Both the position numbers and the translations under genes were made by a program. Under the pieces are notes generated by a model, which did no database searches, had not been told where the DNA came from, and worked only from the letters and a program-made list of their open reading frames with translations. From NCBI RefSeq assembly GCF_033547155.1, contig NZ_CP137892.1, forward strand, positions 3,286,001-3,350,000: a stretch of DNA of 64,000 nucleotides, in the 5' to 3' direction. The stretch comes from Pseudomonas benzenivorans (GTDB lineage: Bacteria > Pseudomonadota > Gammaproteobacteria > Pseudomonadales > Pseudomonadaceae). Below, piece by piece: positions 1-7,534 of the stretch. How positions within the stretch are numbered: position 1 is the first letter of the stretch; every line of letters starts with the position of its first letter.

Positions 1-832
1 CGCCGCCGAGCATGCCGGCGCTAATCTGTTCGCCGATCAGCAATACGGCGATGGTCACCGCCACCACCGGCTCCAGGGTCGACAGGGTGGAGGCGGCGGA
101 CGAGCCGATCAGCGGCGAGCCGGCGAGGAACAGGGCCACCGGCAGTATGGTGGCGAACAGGGCCAGGCCCAGCATCGCCCACCAGGCCGACGCCCCGGAC
201 GGCGTGCTCGCCCCCCAGAACAGCGCGGCCACGGCGAAGGTCAGGGCGCAGCCCAGCAGCACCATGGCCGCCGAGGCCAGGGGCTGTTCGTGGCGGATGC
301 TGTGGGTGCCGTAGACGATGGCCGCGCCATAGCTCAGGGCGGAGAACAACGCCCAGAGTATCCCGGTGAGGTTGCCGCGCAGGCTCAGGCCGCTGGCCAG
401 CAGCACGCCGCCCAGGGCCAGCACCAGGCTGAGCAGTTTCAGGGCACTGGTGCGCTCGCCCAGGTAGGCGATGGACAGCGCGGTGACGAAGGCCGGGAAG
501 GAGAACATCAGGATCACCGCCAGGCTCACCGAGGTGCTGCGGCTGGCGGTGTAGTAGCCCAGGGCCGCGCAGCCATAGCCGATGCCCACCAGCAGGTTCT
601 GCCAGGCCAGCCGCCCGCGCGGCAGGCGTATGCCGCGCAAACGCAGGAACAGCAGCAGGATCGCGGCGGCGGTGCAGAAGCGTACCAGCAGCAGGCCCAC
701 CGGGTCGGCGCCGCCGGCATAGGCATACTGGGCGAACAGCGGTTGCAGGCCGTAGCAGAAGGCCGACAGCAGCACGAGGACGAAGCCCCGGGCGTAGCCG
801 TCGTTGAGGACCAGGGGTGGCGCACTGTGCAT
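1..832 (-). CDS. EamA/DMT-family transporter (3' end off window)
   Basis: A multi-pass inner-membrane protein of the drug/metabolite transporter superfamily. Translation from the ATG at 832 begins MHSAPPLVLNDGYARGF and gives alternating hydrophobic segments. The last visible part (STLEPVVAVTIAVLLIGEQI) is the hallmark end of the second EamA repeat. About 277 codons are visible and the usual length is about 300, so only the last few residues are missing at the left edge. The gene lies downstream of, and on the same strand as, the Rieske oxygenase, behind a likely terminator hairpin at 872-904. It may therefore be unrelated to that cluster, or may move its substrate or a product. The transported compound cannot be inferred. 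Confidence 0.85.
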   Translation of the reverse strand, partial: MHSAPPLVLNDGYARGFVLVLLSAFCYGLQPLFAQYAYAGGADPVGLLLVRFCTAAAILLLFLRLRGIRLPRGRLAWQNLLVGIGYGCAALGYYTASRSTSVSLAVILMFSFPAFVTALSIAYLGERTSALKLLSLVLALGGVLLASGLSLRGNLTGILWALFSALSYGAAIVYGTHSIRHEQPLASAAMVLLGCALTFAVAALFWGASTPSGASAWWAMLGLALFATILPVALFLAGSPLIGSSAASTLSTLEPVVAVTIAVLLIGEQISAGMLGG

Positions 833-871
833 GATTGGGGATACCTGCTGAGCGAGGGTCGGCCAAGACTA

Positions 872-904
872 GGCCCCGCATCGCCCTTAGGGTTATGCGG
901 GGCC
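872..904 (-). terminator. Hairpin downstream of Rieske oxygenase gene
   Basis: A perfect 10-bp inverted repeat (872-881 with 895-904, GGCCCCGCAT/ATGCGGGGCC) around a 13-nt loop sits just after the oxygenase stop codon. On the minus strand it is followed by only a weak T-rich stretch (TAGTCTTGG), so termination may be partial and some read-through into the EamA gene is possible. Confidence 0.5.
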
Positions 905-926
905 GCCGGTTGCATGCCAGGGGCCG

Positions 927-2138
927 TCAGTCGGCCAGCTTGCGCGCCATGGTGGCGCAGTACCAGTCGTCGAACTGGCACACGCCGTTCTCGGCGATGG
1001 AGGAGTAGGGCCCCGGCTCGTAGGCCGGCGAGCTGACCCCGGCCTGGGTGCCCTCGACCAGGCGACGGTCCTGGTCGTTGGTGGCCAGCCATACCCGGGT
1101 CAGGGTCTCCAGGTCGTAGTCGAGGCCTTCCTGGGCGTCCTTGGGCACCAGCCACTTGGTGGTCACCAGGGTCTCGTTGGGCCCCTGGGGCAGCACGCGG
1201 AAGCTCAGGGCGTGGTCGCCGAGGAAGTGGTTCCAGGTCGAGGGGTAGTTGAAGTACAGCAGCGCGCCGATGTTCTCCACCCCGCTGGTGTCCAGGCGGC
1301 GGGCCACCGCCGGCTTGCCGTTCATGGTGTAGCTGACGGCGCCGGCCGACAGGGGGATGCGGGTCATGCGGAACTGGCCGTGCTCGTCCATCACCAGGCG
1401 GCTGGGCAGGCCGGCCGCCTCGCAGCGGTTCCAGTGCTCGACCAGCTCGGGGTCTTCCTCACCGCCGACCCCGGCCACCGAGAGGTTCTCGACGAAGGAG
1501 TTCATCAGCTCGGGGTGGGTGCCGTCGCAGTGGAAGCACTCGCGGTTGTTCTCGAACACCAGCTTCCAGTTGCCCTTCTCCACCAGGTTGGATTCGAAGG
1601 CCACCTTGCAGTCGTCCAGGTTGTGCGGGGCGATGAAGGGCGAGACGGCGGCGCGGAACGTCTCGAAGTCCGGCGCCTGCTCGGCCACGCACACATAGAT
1701 GTAGCTGTTGACCACCTCGCAGTGGGCCGGCTTGAGGCCGTAGTCGGCGTTGTTGAAGTCCACGCCCATGTTGCCGGCGAACAGCAGCTTGCCGTCCAGG
1801 TCGAAGGTCCACTTGTGATAGGGACAGACCAGCTTGGCGACCTTGCCGCTGGCCTCGGTGCACACCTTGGAGCCGCGGTGGCGGCAGGCGTTGTGCAGCG
1901 CGCGGATCTGTCCGTCGCCGCCGCGCACCACCGCCACCGGGTAGTCGCCGATCTGCAGGGTCAGGTACTGGCCCGGCTTCTCCAGCTCGAAGGTATGGCC
2001 GGCGAAGATCCATTCCTTGTGCCAAATCTGCTCGAGGTCCTGGCGATAGACCTGCTCGTCGCTATAAAGCGCGCGCGGCAGCGCATGACGCGGTTTACGT
2101 TGCTGGATGAGGTCTGCCACCGCTGCTTTGTTGTTCAC
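927..2138 (-). CDS. Rieske-type aromatic-ring/betaine oxygenase, alpha subunit (GbcA-like)
   Basis: 403 aa. The Rieske [2Fe-2S] site is seen as C85-x-H87 (CRHRG) and C105-x2-H108 (CPYHKW). The mononuclear-iron site shows H203 and H208 in NRECFHCDGTHPE, with an aspartate near 355-357 (NDQDRR). The protein resembles GbcA, the glycine-betaine N-demethylating monooxygenase, more than ring dioxygenases: the N-terminal pattern, QIGDYPVAVVRG, VCPYHKWTFDLDGKLLF and the ending all match that family as I remember it. The start is GTG: on the minus strand a GGAGG lies 8 nt upstream, and no ATG fits. It presumably takes electrons from the GbcB-like reductase at 7535-8638. It is divergent from a LysR regulator. 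There is no sarcosine or dimethylglycine gene nearby, so the substrate is probably not simply glycine betaine. Confidence 0.88.
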   Translation of the reverse strand: MNNKAAVADLIQQRKPRHALPRALYSDEQVYRQDLEQIWHKEWIFAGHTFELEKPGQYLTLQIGDYPVAVVRGGDGQIRALHNACRHRGSKVCTEASGKVAKLVCPYHKWTFDLDGKLLFAGNMGVDFNNADYGLKPAHCEVVNSYIYVCVAEQAPDFETFRAAVSPFIAPHNLDDCKVAFESNLVEKGNWKLVFENNRECFHCDGTHPELMNSFVENLSVAGVGGEEDPELVEHWNRCEAAGLPSRLVMDEHGQFRMTRIPLSAGAVSYTMNGKPAVARRLDTSGVENIGALLYFNYPSTWNHFLGDHALSFRVLPQGPNETLVTTKWLVPKDAQEGLDYDLETLTRVWLATNDQDRRLVEGTQAGVSSPAYEPGPYSSIAENGVCQFDDWYCATMARKLAD

Positions 2139-2355
2139 TTATATGCCCTCCAACACTTATTCATGAGTCGATCGCGCAATGTTTATCTTCACACTGCGCA
2201 AACCATCGGAAATCCACTGGGGTTTGCCCCGGGCGACCAGGGCTACTGTTAGAAGACGCTTTCGGATACTCTCCGGGCCCAGCGCCGGGGCGCGTTATCG
2301 CTGTCGCCACCTTGGAAAGTCTAGAGGCCGGCTATAGTCAGCAGAACCGACTTTT

Positions 2356-2373
2356 TATTCAGGATATTGAATA
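2356..2373. promoter_or_regulatory. Inverted repeat in the divergent oxygenase/LysR promoter
   Basis: TATTCA-GGATAT-TGAATA forms a 6-bp-arm palindrome just upstream of the LysR coding region, in an AT-rich patch of an otherwise GC-rich 244-bp divergent intergenic region (2139-2382). The size and position suit a LysR-type recognition site used for autoregulation and control of the divergent Rieske gene. Binding is inferred, not shown. Confidence 0.4.
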
Positions 2374-2382
2374 CCTGTTGTT

Positions 2383-3333
2383 ATGGTTATACATACCGAA
2401 CCCGATCAGACGCTGATCAAGATGCCCTCCCTGCGCGCGGTAAAGTCTTTCGTCGCGGCGGCCAAGTACCAGAACTTCACCCGCGCGGCCGAGGCCCTGT
2501 GCGTGACCCAGGCGGCCATCAGCCGGCAGATTCGCGAACTGGAGACCTATCTCGGCGCCGAGCTGTTCAAGCGCGCCGGCCGCGCGGTGGAGCTGACCGC
2601 CGCCGGCTCGATCTTCTACGACGCGGTGCAGCTGTCCTTCGTCAACATCGCCCAGGCCGCCGAGCGCATCCGCACCCACAACGCCGGCAAGCGGGTGCTG
2701 ACCCTGTGCTGCTCGCCGGCGTTTTCCGCGCTGTGGCTGGCCCACCGCCTGCCGAGCTTCTTCAGCGCCAACCCGGACATCGACCTCAACCTGATCACCA
2801 CGCAGAACTTCCTGTCGATGGAGCCGGGAGTGCGCCCGGACATCTTCATCACCAAGATGGCCAAGGTGCGCGAGGGCTACCGCAGCACGCCGCTGTTCCA
2901 TGACGTCATCTACCCGATCTGCACGCCAGGCTATCTGCAGGACCACCCGGAGCTCGGCAGCATCGAGGGCCTGCGCGACAGCGTGCTGCTCAACCTCAGC
3001 CCCTACGGCCGCTCCCAGGTCGCCGAGCACGTCGACTGGGGCGTCTGGCTGGCCTTTCACAACGTCGACATCGAGGCGCGCAGCAGCGACAGCCCGCACT
3101 TCTTCAACGCCAACGACTACAACATGCTGATCCAGATGGTGCTCAACCATCAGGGCGTGGCGCTGGGCTGGCACCACCTGGTCGGCCACCTGGTCGAACA
3201 GGGCCTGCTGGTACGCCCGGTAGCCGAGGAAGTGGTGCACAAGGAAAGCCAGCACTACCTGACCTTCAACGAGGACAAGGAAGACGACGAGGCCTGTTGC
3301 CGGCTGCGCGACTGGCTGATGCAGCAAGTTTGA
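2383..3333 (+). CDS. LysR-type transcriptional regulator (GcvA-like)
   Basis: 316 aa from the first in-frame ATG. The winged-helix region contains FTRAAEALCVTQAAISRQIR, the canonical LysR recognition helix, followed by an effector-binding domain of the periplasmic-binding-protein fold. The sequence style (MPSLRAVKSFVAAA, NPDIDLNLITT) is that of the GcvA/AmpR branch. The true start may be the ATG at 2422 (MPSLRA), where family members usually begin; neither ATG has a strong ribosome-binding site. It is transcribed away from the oxygenase gene and toward the lyase/oxidase/dehydrogenase run, the usual place for a pathway-specific activator responding to the substrate or an intermediate. Confidence 0.9.
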   Translation: MVIHTEPDQTLIKMPSLRAVKSFVAAAKYQNFTRAAEALCVTQAAISRQIRELETYLGAELFKRAGRAVELTAAGSIFYDAVQLSFVNIAQAAERIRTHNAGKRVLTLCCSPAFSALWLAHRLPSFFSANPDIDLNLITTQNFLSMEPGVRPDIFITKMAKVREGYRSTPLFHDVIYPICTPGYLQDHPELGSIEGLRDSVLLNLSPYGRSQVAEHVDWGVWLAFHNVDIEARSSDSPHFFNANDYNMLIQMVLNHQGVALGWHHLVGHLVEQGLLVRPVAEEVVHKESQHYLTFNEDKEDDEACCRLRDWLMQQV

Positions 3334-3370
3334 TAACTTCAAGTTATTGTTAGCCCGAACTTCAAGTTAT
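3333..3370. repeat. Direct repeat of a 13-bp palindromic element
   Basis: AACTTCAAGTTAT occurs twice, at 3335-3347 and 3358-3370, exactly 23 bp apart (about two helical turns). The first copy is part of ATAACTT-C-AAGTTAT, an inverted repeat with 7-bp arms. It overlaps the LysR stop codon and lies upstream of the terminator at 3421. Phased palindromes suggest a protein-binding site, but it is not clear which promoter it would serve. Confidence 0.4.
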
Positions 3371-3420
3371 CGATAACGCTCGCCAGACTCACTTGGGATT
3401 AACCCAATCTTCCCAACCAT

Positions 3421-3449
3421 AAAAAAACCTGCCGCCGGCAGGTTTTTTT
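3421..3449. terminator. Bidirectional rho-independent terminator after LysR gene
   Basis: A7, then stem CCTGCC, loop GCC, stem GGCAGG, then T7. A textbook intrinsic terminator usable on both strands. It separates the regulator gene from the downstream catabolic genes, so the latter need their own promoter. Confidence 0.9.
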
Positions 3450-3537
3450 ATGGTCTGCCCTCCCTGCGGCCCGTCGCTATGCGCCGTCAATAATTGTTCC
3501 CGGCGATTTTCTATGCCTGTGCCGAGTTGCAGGCAGC

Positions 3538-3555
3538 AATCCATAACCATGGATT
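3538..3555. promoter_or_regulatory. Inverted repeat, candidate operator of the catabolic run
   Basis: AATCCAT-AACC-ATGGATT, arms of 7 bp with a 4-bp centre, in the AT-rich part of the region about 104 bp upstream of the lyase start. Position and symmetry fit an activator site for the neighbouring LysR protein; this is inference from location alone. Confidence 0.35.
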
Positions 3556-3658
3556 ATTAATTAACGGCCCTAAATGTTGCTTTTTGCCCGGCGCCGAACG
3601 GCCGTAACCTTTTCTCGAAATCGCCCCCCATTCAATCCCTTACGACTCAGGTGAGCGC

Positions 3659-4549
3659 ATGAACTTCGATGGTATCTGGACTCCCGTAGTAACGCCCTTC
3701 AACGCCGCCGGCGCCATTGACTTCGAGGCGCTCGGCAAGGTCATCGACAGCCTGATCGGCGACGGCGTGCACGGCCTGATCATCGGCGGCACCACCGGCG
3801 AGTACTACGCCCTGAGCAACGCCGAGCGCAAGCGGCTGTTCGACGCCGTCGCCGAGCAGGCCAAGGGCCGCATCACCCTGATGGCCGGCATCAACGCCAC
3901 CAGCACCGAGGAAAGCCTGGACCTGGGCCGATACGCCAAGGCCGCCGGCTTCGACTGCATCCTCCTGGCCGCGCCCTACTACTGCCAGCCGACCCAGGAG
4001 GAGCTGCTCGCCCATGCCCTGTGCGTGGACGACGCCCTGGATCTGCCGATCATGCTCTACAACTTCCCGGCCCGCACCGGCACGCCGATGAGCTTCGAGT
4101 TCATCGACGCCCTCAAGGGCCGGCCGAACTTCCAGGCGATCAAGGAGAGCACCGGCTCGATCGAGCGCATGCATACCCTGACCCAGGAATACGCCGACCA
4201 GCTGCAGACCAGCTGCGGCATGGACGACCAGATCCTCGAATTCTTCACCTGGGGCGCGCGCAGCTGGGTCTGCGGCGCCTCCAACTTCCTCGCCCGCGAG
4301 CACGTGGCCCTGTACCAGGCCTGCGTGGTCGAGCAGGACATGCTCAAGGGCCGCCAGCTGGCCCAGCGCCTGCTGCCGATGCTCAACCTGCTCGAAGGCG
4401 GCGGCAAGTTCTGCCAGTACATCAAGGCCGGCTGCGAGCTGGCCGGCCTGCCGGTGGGCCCGACCCGTCGTCCGCTGCTGCCGCTGAACGAGGCCGAGTT
4501 GGCGGCGTTCAAGCAGACCTATGAGCAACTGATCGCCCATCGTTCTTAA
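3659..4549 (+). CDS. Dihydrodipicolinate synthase (DapA)-family lyase/deaminase
   Basis: 296 aa, the normal length for this TIM-barrel class I aldolase family. Family landmarks are present: GGTTGE at 43-48 (carboxylate binding), Y134 in YNFPARTG (proton shuttle) and the Schiff-base lysine K162 in AIKESTGS. The start has a good AGGTGAG site. The family includes dapA, N-acetylneuraminate lyase, KDG aldolases and 1-pyrroline-4-hydroxy-2-carboxylate deaminase of hydroxyproline breakdown. The context (N-demethylase, amine oxidoreductase, aldehyde dehydrogenase, LysR) argues against lysine biosynthesis and for a catabolic deaminase or aldolase. It is first in a run with the FAD enzyme only 25 nt downstream. 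Confidence 0.87.
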   Translation: MNFDGIWTPVVTPFNAAGAIDFEALGKVIDSLIGDGVHGLIIGGTTGEYYALSNAERKRLFDAVAEQAKGRITLMAGINATSTEESLDLGRYAKAAGFDCILLAAPYYCQPTQEELLAHALCVDDALDLPIMLYNFPARTGTPMSFEFIDALKGRPNFQAIKESTGSIERMHTLTQEYADQLQTSCGMDDQILEFFTWGARSWVCGASNFLAREHVALYQACVVEQDMLKGRQLAQRLLPMLNLLEGGGKFCQYIKAGCELAGLPVGPTRRPLLPLNEAELAAFKQTYEQLIAHRS

Positions 4550-4574
4550 GCCACCAGGCCCGGAGGCAGTGCCC

Positions 4575-5903
4575 ATGCAGCTGCAATGCAATTTCCTGCC
4601 CCAGGACGATGGTCACTGCGGCTGGTACGAGACCCTGCCGCCGCCGCCCCCCAGCACGCCGCTGCGCGGCACCGTGCAGGCCGACTGGGTGGTACTCGGC
4701 GCCGGCCTCGCCGGCCTGGCCGCCGCCCGCCGCCTGGGCGAACTGCAGCCGGACGCCTCGGTGGTGCTGATCGACGCCAAGCGCGTCGGCTTCGGCGCCG
4801 CCGGGCGCAACTCCGGGTTCATGGTCGATTTGCCCCATGACCTGACCTCGCACAGCTACACCAGCAGCCACGAGGCCGATCACAAGATCATTCGCCTCAG
4901 CCGCGGCGCGATCGACTACACCCGCGAGATCGTCCAGCGCCACGGCATCGACTGCGACTGGCGCGAGCAGGGCAAGCTGCACGGCGCGGCCAATGCCCGC
5001 GGCATGCACGCCCTGGAGTCCTTCGCCAAGGGCCTGTCGGCCCTGGGCGAGCCCTATCGCCTGCTCAGCGCCGAGGACATGAAGGCCGTCACCGGCAGCG
5101 ACTTCTACCAGGCCGGCCTGCATGCCCCCGGCTGCGTGCTGGTGCAGCCGGCGGCGCTGACCCGCGGGCTGGGGCAGAACCTGCCGGAGAACGTGCGGCT
5201 GTTCGAGGACAGCCCGGTGCTGAAGATCGAAACCGGCCAGGTGCATAGCCTGACCACCGCCCAGGGCTTCATCAAGGCGCCGCGCCTGGTACTGGCCAAC
5301 AACGCCTACGCCGCCAACTTCGGCCAGCTCGGCCTCAAGGGCCGCCTGCTGCCGATCTACACCTACGCCAGCATGACCCGCCAATTGACTGCCGAGGAAC
5401 TGGCGCGCCTGGGCGGCGAGGACAGCTGGGGGCTGATCCCGGCCGACCCGCTGGGCTCCACGGTGCGGCGCCTGGGCAACGGGCGCATCTGCGTGCGCAA
5501 CTCCTTCACCTACAACCCCCGGGTGCAGGCCTCGGCCGCCACCCTGCAACGGGTCAAGCAGGCCCACCGGCGCTCGTTCGACAACCGCTTCCCGATGCTG
5601 CCGAACGTCGAGTTCGAATACACCTGGGGCGGCGCGCTGTGCATCTCGCGCAACTCCGGCTCGGTGTTCGGCGAGATCGCCCCCGGGGTGTTCAGCGCGG
5701 TGTGTTGCAACGGCCTGGGCCTGACCCGCAGCACCATCGCCGGCAAGTTGATCGCCGAGTACGCCCTGGGGATGGACAGCGATCTGCTGAGCATCATGCT
5801 CGAACAACCGAAGCCCTGCAGCAATCCGCCGGAACCCTTCCTCGGCCTGGGGGTGCGTTCCGCCCTCGCCTGGAAGGAATGGACCGCCGGCGTGGAACTC
5901 TGA
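4575..5903 (+). CDS. FAD-dependent amine/amino-acid oxidoreductase (PuuB/DAO family)
   Basis: 442 aa. After a 36-residue N-terminal extension typical of PuuB-like enzymes (FLPQDDGHCGWYETL), the Rossmann motif VVLGAGLAGLAAARRLG (about 39-55) and an acidic D67 for the ADP ribose are clear. They are followed by GFGAAGRNSGFMVDLPHD, which in this family lies against the flavin. The ATG at 4575 is chosen because CGGAGG lies 8 nt upstream; an in-frame GTG at 4569 is also possible. Such enzymes oxidise primary or secondary amines, giving an imine/aldehyde and ammonia or a smaller amine. Between the lyase and an aldehyde dehydrogenase it probably oxidises the demethylated product of the Rieske enzyme. 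Confidence 0.85.
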   Translation: MQLQCNFLPQDDGHCGWYETLPPPPPSTPLRGTVQADWVVLGAGLAGLAAARRLGELQPDASVVLIDAKRVGFGAAGRNSGFMVDLPHDLTSHSYTSSHEADHKIIRLSRGAIDYTREIVQRHGIDCDWREQGKLHGAANARGMHALESFAKGLSALGEPYRLLSAEDMKAVTGSDFYQAGLHAPGCVLVQPAALTRGLGQNLPENVRLFEDSPVLKIETGQVHSLTTAQGFIKAPRLVLANNAYAANFGQLGLKGRLLPIYTYASMTRQLTAEELARLGGEDSWGLIPADPLGSTVRRLGNGRICVRNSFTYNPRVQASAATLQRVKQAHRRSFDNRFPMLPNVEFEYTWGGALCISRNSGSVFGEIAPGVFSAVCCNGLGLTRSTIAGKLIAEYALGMDSDLLSIMLEQPKPCSNPPEPFLGLGVRSALAWKEWTAGVEL

Positions 5904-5930
5904 GACCTCTCATCCTTCAGGAGACAGACA

Positions 5931-7433
5931 ATGACCGACGCCCTCACCCGCAGCGCCATCGACCAGCAGCTCGAGCGCCTGGAATACCGCAACCAGGCCT
6001 TTATCGACGGCCGCTTCGTGCCCGCCCGCTCCGGCGCGACCTTCGCCACCCTCAACCCGGCCACCGGCCAGGTCATCACCGAGGTGGCTGCCTGTGACGC
6101 CGAGGATGTCGACGCCGCCGTGCAGGCCGCCCGCGCCGCCTTCGACGCCGGCGTCTGGTCGAAACTGGCGCCGGCCGAGCGCAAGGCCACCATGCTGCGC
6201 TTCGCCGACCTGATCGACGCCCACCGCCTGGAGCTGGCGGTACTGGAATCCCTGGAGGCTGGCAAGCCGGTGGGCGAATGCTTCGGCATCGACATCCCCG
6301 ACACCGCCAACACCATCCGCTGGCACGCCGAGGCCGGCGACAAGCTGTACGACGCCATCTCGCCGTCCAGCCCGGGCAACGTCGGCATGATCCGCCGCGA
6401 ACCGATCGGCGTGGTCGGCGCCGTGCTGCCGTGGAACTTCCCCTGCATGATGGCCGGCTGGAAGCTCGGCCCGGCGCTGATCACCGGCAACAGCGTGGTG
6501 CTCAAGCCCGCCGAGCTGACCTCCCTGGCCACCCTGCGCCTGGCCGAACTGGCCCATCAGGCCGGCATCCCGGCCGGCGTGCTCAACGTGGTGCCGGGCC
6601 TTGGCCACACCGCCGGCAAGGCCATCGGCCTGCACGCGGACATCGACCTGGCCGCCTTCACCGGCTCCACCGAAGTCGGCCGGCTGTTCCTCGAATACTC
6701 GGCCAAGAGCAACCTCAAGCGCGTGGTGCTCGAGTGCGGCGGCAAGAACCCCCAGGTGGTGATGGGCGACGCCGGCGATCTCGCGGCGGTGGCCGGCAAC
6801 GTGCTCGCCGCGGCCTTCTGGAACATGGGCGAGAACTGCTCGGCCGGCTCGCGGCTGATCGTCCACCGCTCGCTCAAGGATGCCCTGCTCGAGGAGATGC
6901 TCGGCCAGCTGCAGGACTGGGCCACCGGCGACCCGCTGGACCCGGCCGTGCGCCTCGGTGCGCTGATCGAAGAGGCGCACATGGAAAAAGTCCTGGGGCA
7001 TATCGAGCAGGCCAAGGCCGAGGGCTGCAAGCTGGTCACCGGCGGCGTGCGCCTGCACGCCGAGAGCGGCGGCTACTTCGTCGCCCCGACCATCTTCGAG
7101 GCCCCCTCCAACGCCGCCTCGGTGGCCCAGGAGGAGATCTTCGGCCCGGTGCTGGCGGTGATCACCTTCGACACCGAGGAAGAGGCCATCGCCATCGCCA
7201 ACGACACCTGCTACGGCCTGGCCGCCTCGCTGTGGACCGCCAACATCAACACCGCCCACCGCATCGCCGCCGCCATCCGCGCCGGCACCGTGTCGGTCAA
7301 CTGCTTCTCCGAGGGTGACATCTGCACCCCGTTCGGCGGCTACAAGCAGTCCGGCTTCGGCGGTCGCGACAAGTCGATCTACGCCCACGACCAGTACTGC
7401 GAGCTGAAGACCACCTGGATCCAGCTGTCCTAA
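5931..7433 (+). CDS. NAD(P)+-dependent aldehyde dehydrogenase (PuuC/KauB-like)
   Basis: 500 aa, full length. The catalytic cysteine is C303 (GENCSAGS), the general base E268 (VLECGGKNPQ), and the oxyanion/NAD segment GAVLPWNFP is present. The C-terminal FGGYKQSGFGGRDKS is typical of the PuuC/gamma-glutamyl-aminobutyraldehyde group. AGGAGA precedes the ATG, 27 nt after the FAD oxidoreductase, so the two are probably translated from one mRNA. PuuB-PuuC pairs act in sequence in polyamine breakdown, so the pair here probably turns an amine into a carboxylate; the actual substrate is unknown. Confidence 0.9.
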   Translation: MTDALTRSAIDQQLERLEYRNQAFIDGRFVPARSGATFATLNPATGQVITEVAACDAEDVDAAVQAARAAFDAGVWSKLAPAERKATMLRFADLIDAHRLELAVLESLEAGKPVGECFGIDIPDTANTIRWHAEAGDKLYDAISPSSPGNVGMIRREPIGVVGAVLPWNFPCMMAGWKLGPALITGNSVVLKPAELTSLATLRLAELAHQAGIPAGVLNVVPGLGHTAGKAIGLHADIDLAAFTGSTEVGRLFLEYSAKSNLKRVVLECGGKNPQVVMGDAGDLAAVAGNVLAAAFWNMGENCSAGSRLIVHRSLKDALLEEMLGQLQDWATGDPLDPAVRLGALIEEAHMEKVLGHIEQAKAEGCKLVTGGVRLHAESGGYFVAPTIFEAPSNAASVAQEEIFGPVLAVITFDTEEEAIAIANDTCYGLAASLWTANINTAHRIAAAIRAGTVSVNCFSEGDICTPFGGYKQSGFGGRDKSIYAHDQYCELKTTWIQLS

Positions 7434-7442
7434 TGAGGCGGT

Positions 7443-7465
7443 GAAAATACTCACTCGATATTTTC
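7443..7465. repeat. AT-rich inverted repeat after aldehyde dehydrogenase gene
   Basis: GAAAATA, 9-nt spacer, TATTTTC. A symmetric AT-rich element in the 101-bp gap between the dehydrogenase and reductase genes. It could be an operator or promoter element for separate expression of the reductase, or a weak hairpin. Confidence 0.35.
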
Positions 7466-7482
7466 CCAACCTCTGAACCCGC

Positions 7483-7513
7483 CCCGGCCCGGCAGCCCGA
7501 CTGCCGGGCCGGG
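7483..7513 (+). terminator. Strong GC hairpin between dehydrogenase and reductase genes
   Basis: A 13-bp perfect stem (7483-7495 with 7501-7513, CCCGGCCCGGCAG/CTGCCGGGCCGGG) with a 5-nt loop, followed by TCCTTGCT. There is no true T-run, so it could be a partial terminator/attenuator or an RNA-stabilising hairpin that sets different levels for the catabolic enzymes and the reductase. Confidence 0.5.
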
Positions 7514-7534
7514 TCCTTGCTACCGAGAACGCCC

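Larger units (their letters stand above)
3334..3658. other. 325-bp intergenic region between LysR gene and lyase gene
   Basis: No credible coding frame. In order it holds the two 13-bp repeats (3335-3370), a strong bidirectional terminator (3421-3449), an AT-rich stretch with a 7-bp-arm inverted repeat (3538-3555), and the ribosome-binding site AGGTGAG just before the ATG at 3659. The promoter of the lyase-oxidase-dehydrogenase run should lie between about 3490 and 3640; I could not place -35/-10 boxes with confidence. Confidence 0.6.

Noticed and set aside
927..2138. Calling the Rieske protein GbcA outright
   Set aside because: Similarity is strong, but the usual dimethylglycine and sarcosine genes are absent and a different set of catabolic enzymes is present, so the substrate is left open.
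3659..4549. Calling the DapA-family gene dapA of lysine synthesis
   Set aside because: Catabolic context and the LysR regulator point elsewhere, and the family has many functions.
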